Source of the DNA: Gnetum montanum
Taxonomy: Eukaryota; Streptophyta; Gnetopsida; Gnetales; Gnetaceae
NCBI GenBank assembly: GCA_015680685.1
Contig: MNCI01001967.1
Span: 538,574-586,791 of the forward strand
Direction of reading: 5' to 3'
Length of the DNA stretch: 48,218 nucleotides
The translations under genes were made by a program, and so were the position numbers. Shown piece by piece: positions 19,956 to 31,869 of this stretch. Numbering within the stretch: the first letter of the stretch is position 1; each line of letters starts with the position of its first letter. Below the pieces are notes generated by a model that saw only the letters and a list, made by a program, of their open reading frames with translations, searched no databases and was not told where the DNA came from.

Positions 19956-21200
19956 GATCATTGGGTTGTCTCCTTTGTTGGCCCCCATCTGATGAAGTTT
20001 GTCTAGCATTATTGGCAATGAATGAGGATGCTCGTGAAGTTTCATTCACTAAATATACTATTTTTCTTTCATTCTACAAGGCCTTTTCTTTTGCTATATT
20101 TTTAGTTCTATTGTAGAAGTTAACCCATTATGAGCTGGCTAAGGTGATGGCATCTTGGAGACCAAGTGGCCTAGGATACACCACCTTGCCTCTAATATAA
20201 TCTTTGATAGCTCCCTCAAAAATATGCAATAGTTAATCATCAAATAATGGATGGGTGAGTTTTATCATTGTAGAAGTCCACCTATAGATGAATTTGGAGA
20301 TAGCTTCACTTGGAGTCCACTTCATGGCTAGGAGATTAAATAACATACAACATCTACTAATGTTATACTTAAATTTCTCTACAAATGCTATGAAGAGTTG
20401 CTCCAAGTAGGTAATAGATCCATGAAGAAGGGTCCTATATCATTCAAATGTTTTACTTATCAAAGAATTTGAAAAACTCCTTAAAATAATATGAGGGTAG
20501 CTAGCCAACAATGTACAATCATTGTAGAAGGTGATAACATGATTCATGAGAGAAGTTTTCCCACTATACTTGATAAAATTAGGTAATGAGATTGCCTTGG
20601 GGACTTGGGTAAGTGGAATTAAGGGGCTAATGGGATCAACAAGGAGATGAATAATGGAAACATCAAGACATCCCCCTTGTAAGGTTATGGCTTTTCATAT
20701 TTGATCCTTGTTCACTTGCAAACTGGAAGAGAGATCTTGAACTAAAAAAATTAACTCAAGGGGAATTCTAAGCATGGATGACACATAGGTATTTCTTGGC
20801 ATTCATTTTTAGGTAGGCAAGACTAGTTGAATGGATGCCATGGTGGGCATGCAAGCTAATGGAACAATGTTATAGTGGGAGATATGGTGTGAGGATGAGG
20901 AAAAATGTAAGGAAATTTATGAATGTTGAACAAGAACAATGAGTGACAATGATTGGAAAGGATTAAATGGTAGGTTAACATTTTGCAGTAGTGTAGAGGG
21001 TGTAGGATTGACTAAAGTCATGCTAGGAAAAAGACTATAGGTTCTTGGAAAGTTAGTCACTGGTGGAATAATGACTATGAGATTAGCTAGAGTAGGAGAT
21101 GCATGATTAATAGTTCGAGGTAAGAAAAATGCAATGGCAGAATCAATGTGTTTCACATGCTACAAAATAGGACTTTCAGGTAGTGTGGCAAGATTGTAAA
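19956..21200 (-). pseudogene. Gag remnant of another Ty3/gypsy lineage
   Basis: Minus-strand frame from about 20640 down to 19956 reads like a retrotransposon gag capsid domain (Retrotrans_gag): FIKYSGKTSLMNHVITFYND, then YRTLLHGSITYLEQLF, KFKYNI, KWTPSEAISKFIYRW, and a polar end GGQQRRQPND. In-frame stops include a TGA where the family has the Trp of the EWY motif. The Pro/Ser-rich frame 21156-20917 may be its N-terminal part. It is not similar to the gags of A-D, so it is a different lineage, and it is cut at 19955 by the FLA duplicate. No pol follows. Confidence 0.75.
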
Positions 21201-22659
21201 AAGGTTCTGAAGGTAGTGCAACATTCGGATATTCCTCTCATCATCATTGTGGATGCTATTGCCACTACCTTCCTCATTGTGTTGATCTAAAATTGATAAG
21301 TTCTACTCACATCAATGTTGGGATGATTCACCATGTAGTACTACATATTTTATCTCTCTTGAACTTCAACTTTGGCCATTGCTTAAATTTCATCTCTCAT
21401 GGTTAGATATTTTACCAATTATTTTTGTCATACTCATTCAATTCCATAGGTTGGTAGGAATTTGAGAAGAAAGGATCTAAACTTATTAAGGGCTTCATAG
21501 GTAGTCATCCTCCATAGCTCATTCTTAGAGAATGTAATGTTAAGCTTCCATTTTGCAAATACAATCTTGTATCCATGTTTTCTCATGGGTGTTGTGAATG
21601 CTTGAGCATTTCACATCTCGATTAGTATACAAATATGGGAGCTGTGAGATGAATTAGATCCTTGTATAGACATGGTGTCAAAGAATACCTCCTACACACA
21701 ATCAGAAACAAGAGCAAGTGCACAATGAAAAATAAACTAAGTACTAAAAGTGTGAAAAATTGTATGCATTGGAAAGCACTTATAGGCTACCAAGTGAAAA
21801 TTTCAAGATACTATAAAACTTATTGGCCCTCATTCTAGTGCAAAATAACCTCAAAAGAACACCTCATGAATTAAGTGCAAAATACCTAACTCACAACCAT
21901 AAATGGTCTTTGGTTCGATATAACCTTTGATAAGTTAACAATTATGACATAATTGGGGATGAATATTCAATAAAATGTAGACTTAGCCTTTTGATAGTAA
22001 ATAAGATACAAAAAGGAAATGAAGAGAAATGATAAGATTAAGTGATAAACTCAATTAGCCTAGTTGATGCAAATAAATACTAAGTATAGTAGTATAACTA
22101 TGAGTAGTGTAAAAAAGTATAAAAGAAATAAAAATGGAGAACTTGATATGTGGAAAAGTGTGTCAATTTCCTTCTTAAATGATAAAATGCTAGATTGAAT
22201 GAATAAGGAGTGTTTGCCTCCTATGGAGGGCCAAAGCTATAAATACTGATGACAAATGTAAGGGAGAGAATACTACTAATAAAAGCTTAGTTTATGAGTA
22301 AAATGGAGGCTTTAGTGCTTAAATTGAGCCTTTGGATGATGAATATGTAAGTATGGAAGCTTCAAGAAGTGTTCAACAAGTGACATTGGAGTTGAAACAT
22401 TTCTAACTTTGAAATGAGTGACACTAATGTTGAAAATTTCTAAATCTAGGATAGTGACATTAAAACTTCCAAGCTGGCACTTTTGGATTGAGCCTATGAA
22501 CTACTAGGTAGAGTTGTGGTGGCAGTGAAGCATGCAAGAGATTTTGGAAAGGAATATGCTCATACTCTTGGTCTTTAGAAATCTAAAAAAGTACTATAGA
22601 TCTCAAGAAATGAACCCTAAATTTATGATCTGGTCTCATATTTATAGGCTTAGGATTTC
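21201..22659. other. Unassigned AT-rich region left of element B
   Basis: Minus-strand fragments around 21690-21400 look weakly coding (for example KHGYKIVFAKWKLNITF) but are full of stops. TATA-like words at 22239 and 22640 and repetitive clauses around 22320-22480 (AGTGACATTGGAGTTGAAAC and variants) suggest an old LTR, but no second copy or borders were found. Confidence 0.35.
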
Positions 22660-23508
22660 TGATGAGCAGCGAGGTACCCCTACACGCAACCATACAAATA
22701 CGAGCGTTCACGCGCGATCCGGTTGAACTCTGAGGATTAAGTGCTTATGTGCCTACATGAAACAAGGATGAGTTATGCAGTCATTGTCTTCCCAAGCTTA
22801 CTTATAAGGCACAATTGTATGGTTAAGTAAACTTGAGGTGTATGATGTTTTATGCTTTTCTTTTATATTTTCTATCCTGGTTTCCTAAGTGTGTGCAATG
22901 AAAAGATTTAATTAACTAGTGGGTTTTGTAACTCTAATGTGAATAAAATCCTACCACTAGCATTCGTTCCCACTCTTCGGACACATCCTAAACTAGTGTG
23001 ACACTACTGGGATTACCAAACGCTAATCATTACTGGGTTACCAAGTGTTCCACGTTTGCTCGAAGTGGTCGTGCTGAGTGTGCTAATTCATTCGTAATTG
23101 ATAATTAATAATTCTATGAAATAACATTAATTAACTATTGAAAGCATCAAATAATAGTAAATAACATAAAATTCAATAATTAAGCTATTCTAAATGTTGC
23201 AAGGTTTATCATAAAGTTCGTCTTTATTTCTGGTCACAAGGTGTGCTCAGGTACACAATGCTCGAATAAAGATCCGTTCACTCTATGACTCCTACTGCGG
23301 GCACTTAGAAATAATTCTAATTTTGAAATGGAAAAAATACAAGAGTTCAGCTAAGGGACACTAATGCCAAACCAAGTGCCCCTGTCTCCTATTTATAGCC
23401 AATGAGACAGGTTCCGACATCGCATGTCCGATATCATTTCGGCATCTCCAATATCGTGTATCCAATATTGAGGGTTTGATATTGAGGGTCCAATATCGGG
23501 ACTCATCA
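22660..23508 (-). repeat. Element B 3' LTR (left copy, complete)
   Basis: TGATGAGCAGCG...GGGACTCATCA, 849 bp. On the minus strand it carries U3 with several ATATCG/ATATTGGA-like repeats (23505-23405), TATAAATA (23398-23391), the AATAAA inverted repeat (23272-23221) and paired TTGGTAAYCCCAGT motifs (23044-23032 and 23019-23006). Confidence 0.9.
23221..23272 (-). promoter_or_regulatory. LTR inverted repeat with AATAAA (element B, 3' LTR)
   Basis: TCTTTATT (23221-23228) and AATAAAGA (23265-23272), 36-nt loop. Same placement as in A, C and D. Confidence 0.6.
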
Positions 23509-23545
23509 TACCCCCAAAACTAAATGAAAACTCATCCTTGGGTTC
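23509..23545 (-). promoter_or_regulatory. Element B polypurine tract
   Basis: Minus strand reads AGTTTTGGGGGTA directly before the 3' LTR, preceded by GATGAGTTTTCATTT, the block shared with A and C. Confidence 0.8.
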
Positions 23546-25400
23546 CTTACAAAATATTGGGAAGGTATGGGATTATTGATTGATGACAACTGATGGTGAT
23601 ATGGAACGATAGACGGATCAACAAACATATTACAGCATTGTTGTTGATAACCATTGTGGTGAACACTATACATAGATGACATCTAGACCCTCATTTGACA
23701 ACTTGAAGAGAGAGAGCAAAGAAAAATGAGGTGCATTATTGTTGACGTTGAAAATGTGCATACCTTTGTTCATCCATGGCCACATGATTAAGCGTGTTCC
23801 TTACATAAATGCTTCAATGCCAGTTCATCTTGAGTGCTTCCTCCTATCCCAATCCATTGTTCATGTGATCACCATCTGCACACACAACATAATCATGGAT
23901 TAGCAAGGATAGATAAGATATAATGTAGTTGATACCTTGCCTCCATATGAAGCACTTTGGCTAGGTTGTGGGTATGGAAAATACTAGGCTAGAGGTTTGT
24001 TACTGATACCTACCCAAGGTGTAGGGGTGAGATAAGTAATGGAATGGAAAAATTTGCAACAAGTTCCCACGACTAAGAGCAAACCTCCAGTAGCAATGGT
24101 ATGGAAAACGAAAGAAAAAGGTATGTAAGAGGAATAACAATGGTGAAGTCAATAAATAAAAAACAAATGTCATGGATGGGTTGAAATGAGAAATAGTTGA
24201 TTGCAAGAAATGTTTAAGGGAAAGAAATTAACAATTGCACCAAAAAGGAATGCCAATGGATCCTCCCCAAAGCAGGCCCATGCCCTTTATGCCCTAACAA
24301 ACCCACAAAACAAAGAGTTTGTAGGCTCTAGGAATGACATATGGAGGTAATAGTTAAGAATTCACCCACAAGAATTTGCCAAAGAATAATAATGTGTCAA
24401 CCAAGATATAGACTAATCATAAAATTGACAATGAGTAAAATATGAAAAGCAATATGGAAAGAGAAGAGAGAATGGAATGGAATCCTAAAACCAAGGTTGT
24501 GTAAAGTCCCTTATATGTTATGTGGTTAAGGTGACTTAATAAAATTCAGTCCAAAGCTAGATTCAAATTAACCACATCTAGTGACCTTGCATCAGCACAC
24601 TTGACCAACCCATTCTCCTGAAGCAGCAAGAATGCTTCCACAGAGCAACCACCATTCAATCAAGAGAAGAATAGAGAAGCAGGAAGTGAGAAAGGGCCTT
24701 AGTTAGAGGGAACCTTCAGGCATGGGTAACATGTCTTTCCAGTGCCATAACTAGTGCATGTAGCCCATGTTCCTTTATTATGTCTAAGGGGTGTGCTTTG
24801 AATTCCCACCAATTTTTGGTTGTTTGTTTGTTTTTATTTTTTTTATTTTTTTTAGAAGGAACCACACCATGCAAAGACTTATTTAATTCATTTAGCTTCC
24901 TAATATTAGTTGATAGCGGAATGGCAAAAAACTTATGAAAAGCACCCAAGTACCCAAGAGAATGGCTAGCACAAATGCATCAAATCTGCTTGAAGTCACA
25001 CCCCTTTAAATCCATTTGAATCTTTCCTTGGTTTGAAGAATACCAAGCCAGAAATTCAATAATAGGTTTGCTTAGAAAAAGGAATAGTACACTTCCAAAC
25101 GAAAGGGAGACCATAGAGTGAAATGGATAAATGGATGATGTGGACTCATTGCCTGTTTTATCAAAAGAAAGCATATCTTAGTATCACATTAAAAGTCAAA
25201 GGTAAAAACCAAATATTAGCAATCAACACCATTATAGTACAATCCACCATCATGAGCACTTATTATATGAAAAGTGAGAATAAATCAAACAAAATGTAAT
25301 AGAGAAAGAAATAGTAAAAATGTTAACAATGGTGTAAAAAAAAGTAAATATGAAAAATGTGTAAAACAAAAAAGAAAAAAGAAACTTAGGGCTTAGAATA
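23546..25400 (-). other. Element B noncoding tail
   Basis: Colinear with the tails of A and C, without ORF3. An acceptor-like TGTGTGCAG|ATGG lies at about 23884-23873 on the minus strand, the place where ORF3 starts in A, but the ATG at 23875 opens a frame of only three codons here. The conserved block 24560-24860 matches A and C. No coding frame supported. Confidence 0.65.
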
Positions 25401-27959
25401 ATTAGCATTGGTGGCCATCTCCCCCACAACTGAGTTAGAAGGAGGAGATCTGAAATAATGAGTAGGGTTATCCATTAATAGAGGTAGTGTTAGTACTAGC
25501 AGTTTTAGGCTCATGGAAAGGTTTGGTTTGTTGGATGTTGACCAACAATTTCTTATCTGAGCTTTCAAGTTTATGGATCATCATGGCCCCTGAAGGAAAA
25601 TTTTCATGAATGATATAAGGTCCTTCCCACAATGTTTGAAATTTAGTTCATTGTGGCACATGTGCAAGATTCTAATAAAGAACCTTATCTCCTAATTGGT
25701 ATGTAATTTTTCTAATTCTTAGGTCATGATATTGTTTATTGAAGGCCTTGTGCAGTTCATTGGATGACAGGGTAGCTAATTGATTTTCATCTAGCAGGTT
25801 AAGATTCATTAATCATTCTTTCTATGCTAGATTGAGATCAAGGTTAAGGTCACATGCTGCAGATAGTGTACGTAGCTCAGCTTGTATAGGAAGTGTTGGG
25901 AGTTTATAGTACACTAACTCATAGGGGGAATAGCCTATAAGGAGTTTCCACATGGAGTGGTATGCCCAAAGAGCATCATTCAGTTTGGTGCTCCAATCTT
26001 GCCTATATTTTCTAATGGTTCATGTCAAAATTTTTGTGTTCTCCCTATTGGTGACCTCAGCTTGACCATTCACTTGAGGATGATATGGTGTAGTCAGTTT
26101 ATGCTTAACTCCTAAGCATTGCATCAACTTTCAAAAAGTCACACCTATAAAATGTGTACCATTATCAGAAATAAGTGCATGAGGCATGCCAAACCTGTTT
26201 ATGATTTGTTGTTAAACAAATTGTGCAGTGGTAGATGATGTACAGTCGATAATGACGGCTACTTCTACCTATTTTGTAAAATATTCAATAGCAACAATAT
26301 GACAACAAAATGTTGAAATGTTGCTAGAGCATTGCACAAGCCAAATGGCATCTGCCTATATGCAAATATCCCCTAAGGAATCTTGAATGTAGTTTTGGCT
26401 TGGTCTTTTGGTGTAATCTAGATTTGATTGTACCCACTGTAACCATCCAGAAAACTATAATAACAATGCCCTGCAATGGTATCTAAAACTTGGTCAACAA
26501 ATGGCAATGGGAAATGGTCTTTAAATGTTGTCATGTTTAATAGACTAAAGTCTATACACACCCTCCATTTACCACCTTTTTTAAGCACAATGAATAATGA
26601 ACTAATCCATTCACTGTCAAAAATGGGGTAGATGAACTCGACCTTTAGAAGTTGTTCAATTTCCTCCTTAACTACTTGCTTAAGCTTTGGGTTCAATCGT
26701 CTTTGCGGTTGTCGTCGAAGCTTCATAGAGGGGTCAGTGTAAATTCTATGTTGGCATATCCTAAGATCTATTTTGGTTAATTCAGGATATGACCAAGCTA
26801 AGGCTTTTGACCATTTGTTTACCATCTTCAACAATATTTCTTTTTGTTGAGGAGTGAGCTTAGCGTTAATGATTACCGATTTTCCATTCTTGAGGAATGT
26901 ATGCTCCATACCGGTGGACAATAGTTTTAACTCAAGGGGCTCTTGCTTAAACTCATCAGGGATTTCCAACTTCTTCCATTTGATATGTTCGGTGTCAGTA
27001 CTTGGAAGTTGGTGGTGGACTTGTTCTAATGTATCTATGCTATCGATATAGGCACAAGTCAAGCTCTCAGTTGGTTCCATGCATAAAGTTGAATTGCTCT
27101 CTTGATCAGCCGTCAACCACTGGGTGCCTTCCTATCTTGTGGCTGCTACATATAGGCATCTTTGTATGTCAATTACTTATGCACACTGGTTGCATGCAAG
27201 CAATGTTAAGCATTGTACAAACCAAGACTTCTGCACACAGTTGCATCCTGTGTCACTATATGCGATGCATGGAACTTTCTTCTTCTCAATCTTCCCAAAC
27301 GCATTTTCTTTTGATATCTCTAGGGAAAAATCATGTATTCCTAGGTGCACATCAATTGTACCTAGCCATGCTCTTCCCATTATGATTGGGAAGTCTCTCT
27401 TGCATTTGCTAACTTGAATCACTAGGAAATTAGCTAGATACAACCACCCACAAATAGTGGTGACAATGTCCTCCACTAGTCCCAATGGAACAGTGATGGA
27501 CTGGTCAACCAACTCTAAACAAATGTTACTCTTCTTTAGTAGAGGCAAGTTCTAGGCTTTTGTACATTTCTTAAGAGATTAAGTTAACACGAGAACTTGA
27601 ATCCAAAAGAGCTTTGCAAGGCTCATTTCCAACAATTTGCAAATATATAAGAGAACTTCCAAGATCAAATAATTTCCTAGGAAGATGACCAGCTTTAATC
27701 CTATCAATGATGACATGGGTTAACATAACAACGTGTGTTGAGTGCAGTTTTTGGTTTGAAGGAAGCTCCAAAGATTCAAACGATGGAGAGGCGTTTGGAC
27801 AATTAGCCACTTGTGGTTGTAAGGACTTGGTTGGACTGTTGGTTCTAAAGAAAGATCTCTTCTTTGATCGGTTGTCCAAACCAACAGTAGGTTGAGGATT
27901 GACAGCCCTTGTAGTGTTACGTTGCTACGGTTGGGCAAGAAGCTCACCCTACATAGTTG
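25401..27959 (-). pseudogene. Element B pol with RT-to-integrase deletion
   Basis: Protease region reads LLDSSSRVNLIS, with the active-site D-S-G changed to D-S-S (27603-27595), then FPIIMGRAWLG. The RT N-terminal half is a good open frame (27116-26418) containing QPQRRLNPKLKQVV, GGKWRVCIDF and FLDGYSGYNQI. It continues to MPFGLCNALATFQ and then, near 26300, jumps to mid-integrase. The FMDD site, RNase H, integrase zinc finger and first catalytic Asp are missing, about 1.4 kb by comparison with C. The remaining integrase keeps LISDNGTHF and NGQAEVTN. Non-functional. Confidence 0.88.
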
Positions 27960-30256
27960 AAGAAAGTGCTACTTAAGCTAAGGATGGAAAAGATGTGGAT
28001 AGATGAGAAGGATAGTACGTATGTGGAGCATCACCCCTAAAAGAAGAAGTTATATAGTACTCAGGGGTCTGGTAGTGAGGCTGAAGAGTAATGTGACTAG
28101 TAGAGCAACATGGAGACATTAGCTGCTGAATGTAATACTTGTATGGGTCTGGTTGATGATAAGGGTACTATTGATGTGATGGTGGAATTCCTCATGATTG
28201 TGGCCATTGCCATCGTTGATACTATTAATTCGGTTGTGGTGGAGGTCCACTCAGATAATATGTCAAGGGTTGGTGGAACTGTCTTTGATTACCTTGAGGA
28301 TAAGGTAACCTTCTGGGTGCTTGCCATCTATTTAATCATGGGTTTAGTACATACACCCCAAACTCTTGTAGGTGTGACACCACTGGGCAGCATCCCTTAG
28401 GATGGTCATATTGGCAAATCTCACATCCGCCATCATTGTCTGTGTTTGAATCCAAAACCTCTTCAATGACGGCAACCTTGCCCTTACCCTTGTTATGTGC
28501 ATACTCAGCTTCTTTCTTTTTTTTCTCTTGGTCACTACTTTTTTCTCTGGACTCATCTACTATTTTTAATACGATTTAAAATTTGTCATCTAGGGAATTC
28601 CACATTTGATCCACCTTTGCCGATACTTTTGACGCAAATTTTTGAATAGGCAAAGTATTTCTATCCAACATCTCCTCAAGTGGTGACTCTTCTTCATCTT
28701 CACAAAATCTAATTTCCTTCTTTCGAAGGGAAGGATCTCTATTATATTCCTCCACACTTTTTCTTTTCCTCAACTCGCCTTCCTCCTTGGCAATTTGTTC
28801 CAACAATCTTTGTATTTGATGCGCTCTAAGCTTGGATAGCCTTATTTGAGCATAAGTCCCAAGGGTTCTTTGTGTTTCGTACCTAAGCCCATCTACGAGA
28901 TGGCGTAGTTGTTCCTTTTGCAAGTAACCATGGCCAGGGCAATGATATAATAATGTATAATATCGGCCCATGGCAGCATCCAAGGGTTTGTGCCCTCCTT
29001 GTTTTCATCCTTGGATTTGCTTACGCAGGTTGCACACTCAGGAGTACATTTGATACTTATCATTGAATAGCTCCAACATGGTACTCCATCAACAAATGGA
29101 TTTCGGTTCTAAGGACTAGTACTAGCTTTCCGCTTCCTTGATCAGTGTCCATGGAAATAACTTTAGCTTTTGCCACTTGTTTTCTATATTTTGCAAGGCA
29201 CATGCATCGTGGAATGCTTGTAAATGGTTTTGAGGATCAACATTGTATCCCCCTTCAAATTGTGGGATGTTATTCATGTTTAGTCTTTTGATCCTACTAT
29301 CTTTTTAGTACCTTGATGGGATCCTAATAGCCTTTGTTATATCTAACATACTTCAGGTGGTGAGTAGGGGTTCATCATGATCATGCTGTCTATGCCGTCT
29401 ATGATGCCTATGCTGTTTCCTACTCTCCCTTCTTTCGTGATGTGTCTCTTTGGAATGCTCTCACCCCCTTTCTTTACTATTTTGTCGATTATTTCTATCT
29501 CGCTTATCCTTACCCTCATGGTCTCATCCTTTATGTCCATTCAAACCTTAAAGGAGAGGGGGAAGAAGATGATGAAGGTGAAGAGGAAGGAGGACTGGCA
29601 CTGTGATGATGCCTATTATCTTCTCTTCTGTGGTCGCAGCCTCGGTCATGATTACGATCAGAATGTCCATCATTGTCATGAATTCTTGTTTCTTTTTCAA
29701 ACCCTTTGTGTCCATTGGTATCAAAACCTAGGTTATGAATAGTTGAATGAAGATTCTGATACCCAACTCCTTGACCGAAGTCAATGAGAAGAACATCATT
29801 TTGTGGAAAACCTCCCAAGACAAGTTCACCACCCTCATTTTTGCTTAGGAAATACAGGACATCCTAAGACCACTTATCCTTCATGGATTTGTAATGTCTC
29901 TCCTATTATAGGTCCCTTTGACATTCTGCCTCCATGGGTCAATACTCTCTCAAATTGTGTTCATGCATAACGTACTCTAACTGTGAGTGCTGCATACTAA
30001 TTCGTGTGAGAGCACAAAGAAGCATGCTCGGGATTGAGCAATCGAAAGGTAACACTATGTTACCTTCTAAATCACACCATCGTAGCTGTTCATCCTAGTG
30101 GAGGATAAAGGTAAAGTATGGTATATACTCATCAGGATGAGTGTATACCAAGAAAAACTATTGGGGCACTAGTAGATCATCATGTGCATCCCACCTTTGA
30201 TTGTTCATGGTGTCAGACCTGGTCGGTGAAGCACTCTCATAAGAAGAAGGAGACAT
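27960..30256 (-). pseudogene. Element B gag (decayed)
   Basis: The start ATG at 30256 (MSPSSYESASP) is preserved. The N-terminal domain contains THPDEYIPYFTFILH and EGNIVLP, then a linker with NLHSTIHNLGFD and a His/Arg/Ser-rich run, a capsid-like segment and the helical region 28983-28576 (MGRYYTLLYHCPGHGY, RLLEQIAKEEGELRKR). The zinc knuckle CEICQYDHPKGCC at 28425-28387 is intact (CX2CX3HX4C, the compact form usual in Tat/Athila gags). Several stops arise at Gln, Arg or Trp codons. Confidence 0.82.
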
Positions 30257-30372
30257 GATTAATTATTTAGTGTGCAGTACCCTTTTTCGGTAATTGTAAA
30301 ATGGTTGACCTTAAGGGTTCGTTCCAATGATGGAAGGATTTCCTAATTTCTAATCAGTGCACAAACAACAAA

Positions 30373-30392
30373 ATCCTCGACAATGACGCCAA
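30373..30392 (-). promoter_or_regulatory. Element B primer-binding site
   Basis: Minus strand TTGGCGTCATTGTCGAGGAT, adjoining the LTR end CTCATCA. Close to the tRNA-Asp-type site of Athila-like elements. Confidence 0.85.
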
Positions 30393-31110
30393 TGATGAGT
30401 AGTGAGGTACCCCTACGCCCAACCATATGAATACGAGCATTCACGCACGATCTAGTCGAACTCCGAGGATTAAGTGCTTATGCACCTACATGGAACAAGG
30501 ATGAGTTATGTAGTTGTTGTCTTTTCAAGCTTACTTGTAAGGCACAATTGTATGGTTAAGTAAACTTGAGGTGTATGATTTTTTGTGCTTTTCTTTTATA
30601 TTTTTTATCCAGGTTTCCTAAGTGTTTGCAATGAAAAGATTTAATTAACTAGTGGGTTTTGTGACTCTAATGTGAATAAAATTCTAACACCAGCATCCGT
30701 TTCCACTCTCCGAACACATCCTAAACCAATGTGACACTACTGGGATTACCAAACGCTAATCGTTACTGGGTTACCAAGTGTTCCATGTCTGCTCGAAGTG
30801 GTCATGCTGAGTGTGCTAATTCGTTGGTAATTGATAATTAATAATTCTATGAAATAACATTAATTAACTATTGAAAGCATCAAATAACAGTAAATAACAT
30901 AAAATGCAATAATTAAGCTATTCTAAATGTTGCAAGGTTTATCATAAAGTTTGTCTTTATTTCTGGTCACAAGGTGTGCTCAAGTACACAATGCTTGAAT
31001 AAAGATCCATTCACTCTATGACACTTACTGCGGGCACTCAGAAATAATTCTAACTTTGGAATGGAAAAATTGCAAGAGTTCGGCTAAGGGACACTAATGC
31101 CAAACCAAGT
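30393..31110 (-). repeat. Element B 5' LTR (right copy, truncated before U3)
   Basis: TGATGAGTAGTGAGG..., colinear with the left LTR up to ACCAAGT (31110). Beyond that the left LTR has CTCCTATTTATAGCC (TATA box) and U3, whereas this copy runs into unrelated sequence. The element's own promoter is therefore gone. The AATAAA inverted repeat is kept at 31005-30954. Confidence 0.85.
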
Positions 31111-31839
31111 ACTAATGTCACACTCTCTAGATCATCATTGTAGGACCCACTTTTCATTATGTTTTATGGAATTTTAATTGAATTTTCTTGATTTTCTTAA
31201 TTTTTAGTTTAATATGCACTTAAAAGATCCATTTTTCATCATTTCCAATATCCCACACATGAGTGGGACCTACACTCAAAGCTTACTAGCCCTTAAGAAG
31301 CCCCAAGACCCAACAAATGCATAAAATTGGTGAAATTTTATGTTAAAACAAAGTAAAAAAATGCAAACTCTATGACTAGTAATATTGTAGCTATGATATT
31401 GCAAGGCATAATATATTGTAAGTATGATATTGTAGTTGTGCTATCATGAATAAAAATTCTATATATTTCTAGTGCCCCTTTATCCATTTTTCACATTTCT
31501 TCCATTCAAAGATCCTTGAATGCCCAAACTTAAGCTCTTTGTTGTGGGGAATACTAGAACACAAACTATAAAATTTCATAACATCCCTATTATTGAATAA
31601 CTAAGGTAGCTAACCTTAAATGGTATAAATTAATTGAAATTTAATAGATAACTAAACATTTTACTTAGCTTAGGGCCTATGGGCTAATATTTCACAATCC
31701 CATTAACCTAAAACGATCATATTTTTGGGATTTTGATTAAACCAAAAAATTGAAAAGGGCTAAAATCATCATGGAAAATTAGTCAAACTAATATTTGATC
31801 CTTGGGTGATTGTAAATGGCTCATAATCATGTTCTTGAG
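31111..31839. other. Unassigned AT-rich spacer between B and E
   Basis: No gene seen. A near-perfect inverted pair, GTAGGACCCACT (31140-31151) and AGTGGGACCTAC (31263-31274), and the words TAGCTATGATATTG (31394-31411) shared with the LTR of element E are the only structures noted. It may contain debris of E. Confidence 0.35.
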
Positions 31840-31869
31840 GTAGGAAGACCCTTGTAACTAAGGGAGAAG

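Larger units (their letters stand above)
22660..31110 (-). mobile_element. Element B: Ty3/gypsy (Tat/Athila-type), internally deleted
   Basis: Minus-strand element with left (3') LTR 22660-23508, PPT, noncoding tail, pol, gag, PBS 30392-30373 and right (5') LTR from 30393. It lacks ORF3. The right LTR loses similarity after about 31110, before the U3 and TATA box, and pol lacks about 1.4 kb from RT to integrase. The two LTRs are still similar, with roughly one difference in ten bases by eye. No target duplication could be established because the right end is damaged. Confidence 0.88.

Noticed and set aside
21672-21690. TGGTGTCAAAGAAT, resembling the tRNA-Met primer-binding site
   Set aside because: It would need a plus-strand LTR ending just before it, but the neighbouring gag is on the minus strand and no matching LTR was found.
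22230-22659. A solo LTR left of element B
   Set aside because: TATA-like words and repetitive text are suggestive, but there are no TG/CA borders, partner copy or PBS.
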